Source of the DNA: Bog-756 sp963738545
Lineage (GTDB): Bacteria > Actinomycetota > Acidimicrobiia > Acidimicrobiales > RAAP-2
Direction: 5' to 3'
NCBI GenBank assembly: GCA_963738545.1
Contig: CAVTXA010000007.1
Coordinates: 1,203,151-1,267,150 of the forward strand
DNA length: 64,000 bases
The notes beneath the pieces are model-generated. The model searched no databases and was not told the DNA's origin. It worked only from the letters and a program-made list of their open reading frames with translations. Below are positions 59,961-64,000 of this stretch, piece after piece (within the stretch, counting starts at the first letter, position 1; the number at the start of each line of letters is the position of its first letter). A program made the translations under genes and the position numbers.

Positions 59961-62906
59961 CTATGAGAGTGCCTCAATCTGTGCGCGCACAAAATCGATG
60001 ATCTCACCATCGCTGAGGGTGGTTCCGTGCCGCACCGCTGAAGCGAAGGCGGCAGCTCCGAGCCGGTCACGGAGATTGTCTACAAGGATGCCGATCTGCT
60101 GTGCGTCAGCGGCTTCGAACGGCAAGGCATACGAGGCGCCCGCTGCGGTGAGGGCGCCGTGGAGCGTGGCGGCCCCGACGTCAGCCCTGAGTTGCACAAG
60201 GATTCCGAACACGTGTCGAAGCGAGAGCCACTGGTTGGCCCAGTCTCCACCTCGGTACCACAGGTCGATCACGTCGATGTAGCGCGCCAGCGCTTGGCGC
60301 GGTCGCCCCTGGTCGGATTCGAGCCAGAGGACCTCGGTGAGCGCGAACGCTTGGATCCACCGGTTCCCGGCCTCTCTGGCCACATCGGCCGCCCGCTGTA
60401 GCTCAACCGTCGCATCTAGCCGGATCGTCGACTTGAGAGCGAGACCGTGGGCGTAGTGGGCTTGAGCCAGAGCCGTGGGCGATCCCGACTCGCCGGCGGC
60501 GGTGAGGCAGTCGGAGGCAAACTGATGACCGCTGACATTGTCGCCAACACTGGTGCAGGCAACTGAGCGCATGTAGAGAGCGTGGGCGAGGCGGGCCGGA
60601 GAACCCCTCCTGGCTGACGCCAGCATGCGATTCATCCACTCGACCCCCCGCTCGGTGTCTCCTCGGTAGAACCAGGCGTTGCCCAGCGCCCGCTCAGCGA
60701 GGCCTGATCCATCGATTCCGAGTTCATCGGCGGCGGCGATGGCACGCTCACCGAGTTCGATGGCGCCTTCGAGGTCACCTCGCACAAACCGCCCGTACGC
60801 TGCGACACCGACGGCCACCGGGTAGCGATCGTGGGCGCTGGCCTGGGGCAGGGCTATCGCAGCATCGGCCCAGATGGTGATCTCAGCATGCATGCACCGG
60901 AACGAATACTCCCGGAGCCCGGCCACGAGGCGTAATGCCGTGTCGATGTCAGCTTGTTCCACTGACCAGAGGTGCGCAGCGCGCAGATTGTCGAAGTCGC
61001 GGTCGAGCATCTTGACCGCCATCGCTTCCCCAGGTCCAGCCAGAGATTGACCACACCGTTCGGCAACTTCGAGGTACCAGGCCGCGTGCCGAGACCGAAC
61101 CAGGTTGCGCTCGGCTTCCCCCAAACGGTCGCGACCGTACTCGCTCAGCGTTTCCAACAGTCGATAGCGGGGAAGATCCTCGTCGATGAGTTGCACCATC
61201 GACTTGTCCACCAAGGTCGCCAGCAACAACGCCACATGGGCACCGGCTCGGTCCTGACCGGCGCACACCTCTTCGACGGCGTCGAGCCCGAAACTGCCAG
61301 CAAAGACGCACAGGCGCGCGAACAGGTGCTGCTCGTCAGGAGCGAGTAGGTCGTGCGACCACTTCACCAGATCCGGCACCGTGCGGTGTCGGGGAATCAT
61401 CGACGTCTGCGCGCCAGACAGGAGATCGAATCCCCTGTTGAGACGTTCAGCGAGCGCTGCGGGACTCATCGCCCGGATGCGTGCTGCCGCTAGTTCGATC
61501 GCAAGTGGAAGGCCATCGAGGTGGCGGACGATCTCGACAACGTCGACCACGTTGTCCGATGAGAGCGCGAACCCTGGGCGGGCTGCGATCGCCCGTTCGA
61601 CGAAGAGGAGCGCGGCCGGAGCCTCCACGGCGATCGCAGGCCCGGAGCCCTCTTCGGGAATCGCAAGTGGCCGAACGCGCCACACCAGCTCGCTGGGAAG
61701 CCCGAGTACTTCGCGGCTGGTGGCGAGAATGGTCACGCCAGGACACCAGCTGAGGAGTCGCTCAGAGAACGACGCAATTGTGCCGAGCAGATGCTCACAG
61801 TTGTCTAGGACGAGCAGTGCGCGCCGCGTGCGAAGGTATTCGACCAGGGTGTCCTCGATAGAGAGGTGCTGGCGCTGCTGCACATCGACCGCCGTGGCAA
61901 TGGCCCCGACGGTCGATGAAGGATCGCTGACCGGTGCAAGTTCCGCCACGAAGACTTCGCCGCCGAACTCATCCCAGAGATCACGGGCGAGCCGCATGGC
62001 CATCCGCGTCTTGCCTACCCCCCCGGGGCCCGTCAACGTCACCAATCGGTCGATCTGCAGCCGGTCGGTGAGCAACGTGAGCTCCTCGTCCCGACCGACG
62101 AGCCTGGTGGACTCGGTCGGCATCTGTCGCACCGCTGTGCGTCGTGACGGCACGGGTGGCTGAAGGAGTGTCGGGTCCTCGTTGAGCACCCGGCGCTCGA
62201 GGTTGCGCAACTCAGGGGAAGGGTCGAGCCCGAGTTCCTCCAGCATGAGCAGTCGAAACTCCTCTGCTCGTCGAAGGGCCTCGGCTGAGCGGCCACTTCG
62301 ATAGAGAGCGACGATGAGCTGGCGCCAGAATCGTTCCCGCAGTGGATGCTGTGCAACGAGCGCATCCAAATCACCGATGAGCCGTACGTGGTCACCGAGG
62401 TCGAGGTGTGCGTCGAAGAGCTCTTCTTGGGCAACACGGTGAAGTTCGTCGAGCCGCATGGCCTCGAACCGAGCCCAGTCGTGCTCGGCAAACTCCTCGA
62501 ACGCCGATCCTCGCCAGCACGCGAGAGCGCGTTCCAACAGTGCAACCTTCGTCTTCGGTTCCGAGAAGGCGCTCGCTTGCCTGCACAACAGCTCGAATCG
62601 ACCTGCATCGATCACATCGTCTGGTATCTGCAGTACGTAGCCCGGTGGCCGGACAAGGATCTCGATGTCGGGCCGGAGGATCCGGCGCAACCGCGAAAGA
62701 TGGCTCTGCAGCACGGCAGGCGGGTCAGCTGGAGGGCTGTCACCCCACAACTCGTCGCACAGTCGGTCCGTCGAAACAACGGACCCTCGATGAGCCGCCA
62801 ATACCGCGAGCGCCAAACGAGGCTTCGGTCCGCCCATGGGGATGGGTTGCCCACGACGCACGAGCTCAATGCCCCCCAACACCCGAAAGTCGAGGTCGGA
62901 CTCCAT
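59961..62906 (-). CDS. SARP/AfsR-type transcriptional activator with NB-ARC and TPR domains
   Basis: A 981-residue regulator. A winged-helix OmpR-type DNA-binding domain (about 1-85) and a bacterial transcriptional activation (BTAD) domain (about 90-240) come first. A STAND ATPase follows with P-loop TGPGGVGKT and Walker B LLVLDNCEHL, and then a long helical TPR-like C-terminus. It has the AfsR layout. ATG 62906 gives the family start; the frame opens at 62945. It is divergent from a tautomerase gene, with TTGCAAG repeats between them that fit SARP binding. Confidence 0.88.
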   Translation of the reverse strand: MESDLDFRVLGGIELVRRGQPIPMGGPKPRLALAVLAAHRGSVVSTDRLCDELWGDSPPADPPAVLQSHLSRLRRILRPDIEILVRPPGYVLQIPDDVIDAGRFELLCRQASAFSEPKTKVALLERALACWRGSAFEEFAEHDWARFEAMRLDELHRVAQEELFDAHLDLGDHVRLIGDLDALVAQHPLRERFWRQLIVALYRSGRSAEALRRAEEFRLLMLEELGLDPSPELRNLERRVLNEDPTLLQPPVPSRRTAVRQMPTESTRLVGRDEELTLLTDRLQIDRLVTLTGPGGVGKTRMAMRLARDLWDEFGGEVFVAELAPVSDPSSTVGAIATAVDVQQRQHLSIEDTLVEYLRTRRALLVLDNCEHLLGTIASFSERLLSWCPGVTILATSREVLGLPSELVWRVRPLAIPEEGSGPAIAVEAPAALLFVERAIAARPGFALSSDNVVDVVEIVRHLDGLPLAIELAAARIRAMSPAALAERLNRGFDLLSGAQTSMIPRHRTVPDLVKWSHDLLAPDEQHLFARLCVFAGSFGLDAVEEVCAGQDRAGAHVALLLATLVDKSMVQLIDEDLPRYRLLETLSEYGRDRLGEAERNLVRSRHAAWYLEVAERCGQSLAGPGEAMAVKMLDRDFDNLRAAHLWSVEQADIDTALRLVAGLREYSFRCMHAEITIWADAAIALPQASAHDRYPVAVGVAAYGRFVRGDLEGAIELGERAIAAADELGIDGSGLAERALGNAWFYRGDTERGVEWMNRMLASARRGSPARLAHALYMRSVACTSVGDNVSGHQFASDCLTAAGESGSPTALAQAHYAHGLALKSTIRLDATVELQRAADVAREAGNRWIQAFALTEVLWLESDQGRPRQALARYIDVIDLWYRGGDWANQWLSLRHVFGILVQLRADVGAATLHGALTAAGASYALPFEAADAQQIGILVDNLRDRLGAAAFASAVRHGTTLSDGEIIDFVRAQIEALS

Positions 62907-62916
62907 ACGAGCAGTA

Positions 62917-62945
62917 TTGCAAGCGACCTTGCAAGACGCTTGCAA
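62917..62945. promoter_or_regulatory. TTGCAA direct repeats (candidate SARP boxes)
   Basis: TTGCAA occurs at 62917-62922, 62929-62934 and 62940-62945, at 12- and 11-base steps. SARP proteins bind direct heptamers about 11 bases apart, so this is the right spacing. The repeats lie just upstream of the SARP gene and 104 bases before the tautomerase. Confidence 0.6.
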
Positions 62946-63048
62946 TCGGTCGAAATGGGGCTACACGGGCCCGGCAATCCGTTCACAGATGCCCCCCCGG
63001 ATACTGAAACCCAGCCCCAAATCGGGGACAAAGGTAAAGGAGGGCATC

Positions 63049-63279
63049 ATGCCCCTGGTACAGGTCAAACTCATCAAGGGAGTCTTCGACAGCAGTCAGA
63101 AGCAAGACATGATCTCCCAACTCACCGAGACCATGGTGGGCATCGAAGGTGAGGCCCTACGCGGCGTCACGTGGGTCACCGTCGAGGAGGTCGAAAGCGG
63201 CGACTGGGGAATCGGTGGCAACGCCATCACCGCCCAGTACGTCAAGGACCTTCAACGGACACCTGCGGCAACCAGGTAG
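63049..63279 (+). CDS. 4-oxalocrotonate-tautomerase family protein
   Basis: A 76-residue tautomerase. Pro follows the initiator Met (MPLVQVKLIKGVF), so Pro1 would be the catalytic base after Met removal. The rest, KQDMISQLTETMVGIEGEAL, is the usual amphipathic helix, and WVTVEEV follows. AAAGGAGGG stands before ATG 63049. It is divergent from the SARP regulator and is its probable target. The substrate is unknown. Confidence 0.87.
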   Translation: MPLVQVKLIKGVFDSSQKQDMISQLTETMVGIEGEALRGVTWVTVEEVESGDWGIGGNAITAQYVKDLQRTPAATR

Positions 63280-63292
63280 CTCACGGATTCCA

Positions 63293-63330
63293 GGCGTCGG
63301 GCCTGGAGCGACTGCTCTTGGCCCGACGCC
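63293..63330 (+). terminator. Strong hairpin after the tautomerase
   Basis: GGCGTCGGGCC (63293-63303) and GGCCCGACGCC (63320-63330) form a perfect 11-base stem over a 16-base loop, 13 bases past the tautomerase stop. No T tract follows, so it may rely on stem strength, as many actinobacterial terminators do. Confidence 0.5.
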
Positions 63331-63391
63331 TCTGACGATTGCCGCCTGACCCACAACAAGTGGTCCACGGCATGGGGTCTGGCCCACCGAG

Positions 63392-63436
63392 TGGAGGTGA
63401 AGGGACTCGAACCCTCGGCCTCTACATTGCGAACGT
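63392..63436 (-). repeat. 3' half of a tRNA-Ala-like gene (probable attachment-site copy)
   Basis: Read on the minus strand, the anticodon loop TTCGCAA (anticodon CGC, Ala), the 3' anticodon strand TGTAG, a T-arm GAGGG TTCGAGT CCCTT and an acceptor 3' strand CACCTCC with discriminator A are all present. Upstream, the 5' half is missing and the anticodon stem does not pair. A copy starting at the anticodon loop and ending at the tRNA 3' end is what tRNA-targeting integrases leave behind. Confidence 0.65.
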
Positions 63437-63439
63437 GTG

Positions 63440-63557
63440 GGTCACGGTGTTTTGACCAGGATCATTTTTCCATTTTCCCAGGTGAGGGAGTTGGAAGTCC
63501 CTCAGGTTCCATCACCAAACCTCACGTTCCTGCTCGATAAGGTCACGTAAGGTCACG
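63440..63557. repeat. GGTCACG repeats next to the att-like site
   Basis: GGTCACG occurs at 63440-63446, 63541-63547 and 63551-63557. The last two are part of a perfect tandem 10-mer, TAAGGTCACG, at 63538-63547 and 63548-63557. They lie between the tRNA fragment and the excisionase remnant, where integrase arm-type or excisionase sites would be. Confidence 0.55.
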
Positions 63558-63560
63558 CTT

Positions 63561-63738
63561 TCATGGCCTGCGACGGCGATTTCGACGTCGGTTGATCTCG
63601 ATGTATCGATCGAGATCCTGGACGTCATACCGGGTTGAGCCGCCGACTTTAACGATAGGAAGGTCGCCTCGGTACACGAGCCGCTCGACCGTGGCGCGGC
63701 GAGACGCCCAGATAGTGGGCGGCGGCGTCAATCCGCAC
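63561..63738 (-). pseudogene. Frameshifted excisionase (MerR-like helix-turn-helix, Xis)
   Basis: From GTG 63738 the reading VRIDAAAHYLGVS is the start of an excisionase helix-turn-helix domain. It then leaves frame near 63698-63702. In the next frame the rest follows as ATVERLVYRGDLPIVKVGG and then STRYDVQDLDRYIE, ending at TGA 63563-63561. Removing one C would restore LGVSRATVERLVYRGDLP, the normal family sequence. The true start may be further upstream. The gene is therefore broken by one base, unless the sequence has an error. Confidence 0.7.
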
Positions 63739-64000
63739 CAGTCGCCCTGTCCCCCCGAATCGTTCCCTCGAGGTCGCTACCTTTTGCTCGTGGAATCCGT
63801 CCCACCGTGGAACGTCTGCAAGGTCCGGTTCGATCGTTGAGTTGGCCGAGTCGACCCATGTGTTTAGAGCAAGCCGACGATCCATAGTCGACATTGTCAA
63901 AAGGTGCGTCACCCTCAACGTCACCCTGCCTGGTCAACGACCCAATTGAACGGGCCACCGGCGGCGCAACCGTTCGAATACGAGTGGCTGCTCACGTCGA

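Noticed and set aside
63392..63470. Complete functional tRNA gene
   Set aside because: The 5' acceptor and D-arm are absent and the anticodon stem has mismatches, so only the 3' half is present.

Overview
The window is high-GC DNA from an actinobacterium. Three things point there: an S-(hydroxymethyl)mycothiol dehydrogenase, which implies mycothiol; an F420-type DDN-family protein; and leaderless genes with TATAAT-like boxes. The C-terminal GYWLVASDGG-type repeats of the giant surface protein are a kind I associate with Acidimicrobiia, so an Acidimicrobiia-like organism is my best guess (inference).

Layout. 0-6.7 kb: oxidoreductases (a cut-off SDR, aldo/keto reductase, Baeyer-Villiger-type monooxygenase with a VOC protein, second SDR) and an OafA-SGNH acyltransferase. 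6.9-29.8 kb: a large catabolic region with NAD formate dehydrogenase, aldehyde dehydrogenase, class III aminotransferase, a PotABCD-type ABC importer, a BetI-like TetR regulator, FAD enzymes, an ADP-forming acyl-CoA synthetase, cupin, acyl-CoA dehydrogenase, Rieske oxygenase, mycothiol-dependent formaldehyde dehydrogenase with an MBL hydrolase, a dimethylglycine-dehydrogenase-like FAD/GcvT protein and a MaoC protein. 30-45.7 kb: envelope genes (GT2, GtrA, ArnT-like glycosyltransferase, PQQ-type propeller, IPT/TIG protein and a 2537-residue Fn3/He_PIG repeat protein). 46-50 kb: DUF3303-like protein and a ROK/MFS/HAD sugar-type cluster. 50-52.3 kb: arsenic genes arsR-arsI-aqpS-arsC. 52.5-63.3 kb: mixed genes (VOC, DUF1003, DDN, NAD epimerase with TetR, sulfatase, SARP/AfsR regulator, tautomerase). 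63.4-64 kb: the 3' half of a tRNA-Ala-like gene and a frameshifted excisionase, the scar of an integrated element.

The main discovery candidate is in 9.6-24.6 kb. A palindromic 16-mer, consensus RACTGAACANTCAGTC, occurs six times. Every occurrence is at the head of a transcription unit, and together they cover all the units from aldehyde dehydrogenase/formate dehydrogenase through the mscR operon. The obvious binder is the BetI-like TetR protein encoded in the middle.

The genes fit one route, which is inference: import of a methylated amine; oxidative N-demethylation by the Rieske and FAD enzymes; disposal of formaldehyde through mycothiol, MBL hydrolase and formate dehydrogenase; transamination and aldehyde oxidation of the remaining amine; then CoA activation and beta-oxidation-type steps. 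The substrate is unknown. A trimethylammonium carboxylate (betaine type) is the simplest guess.
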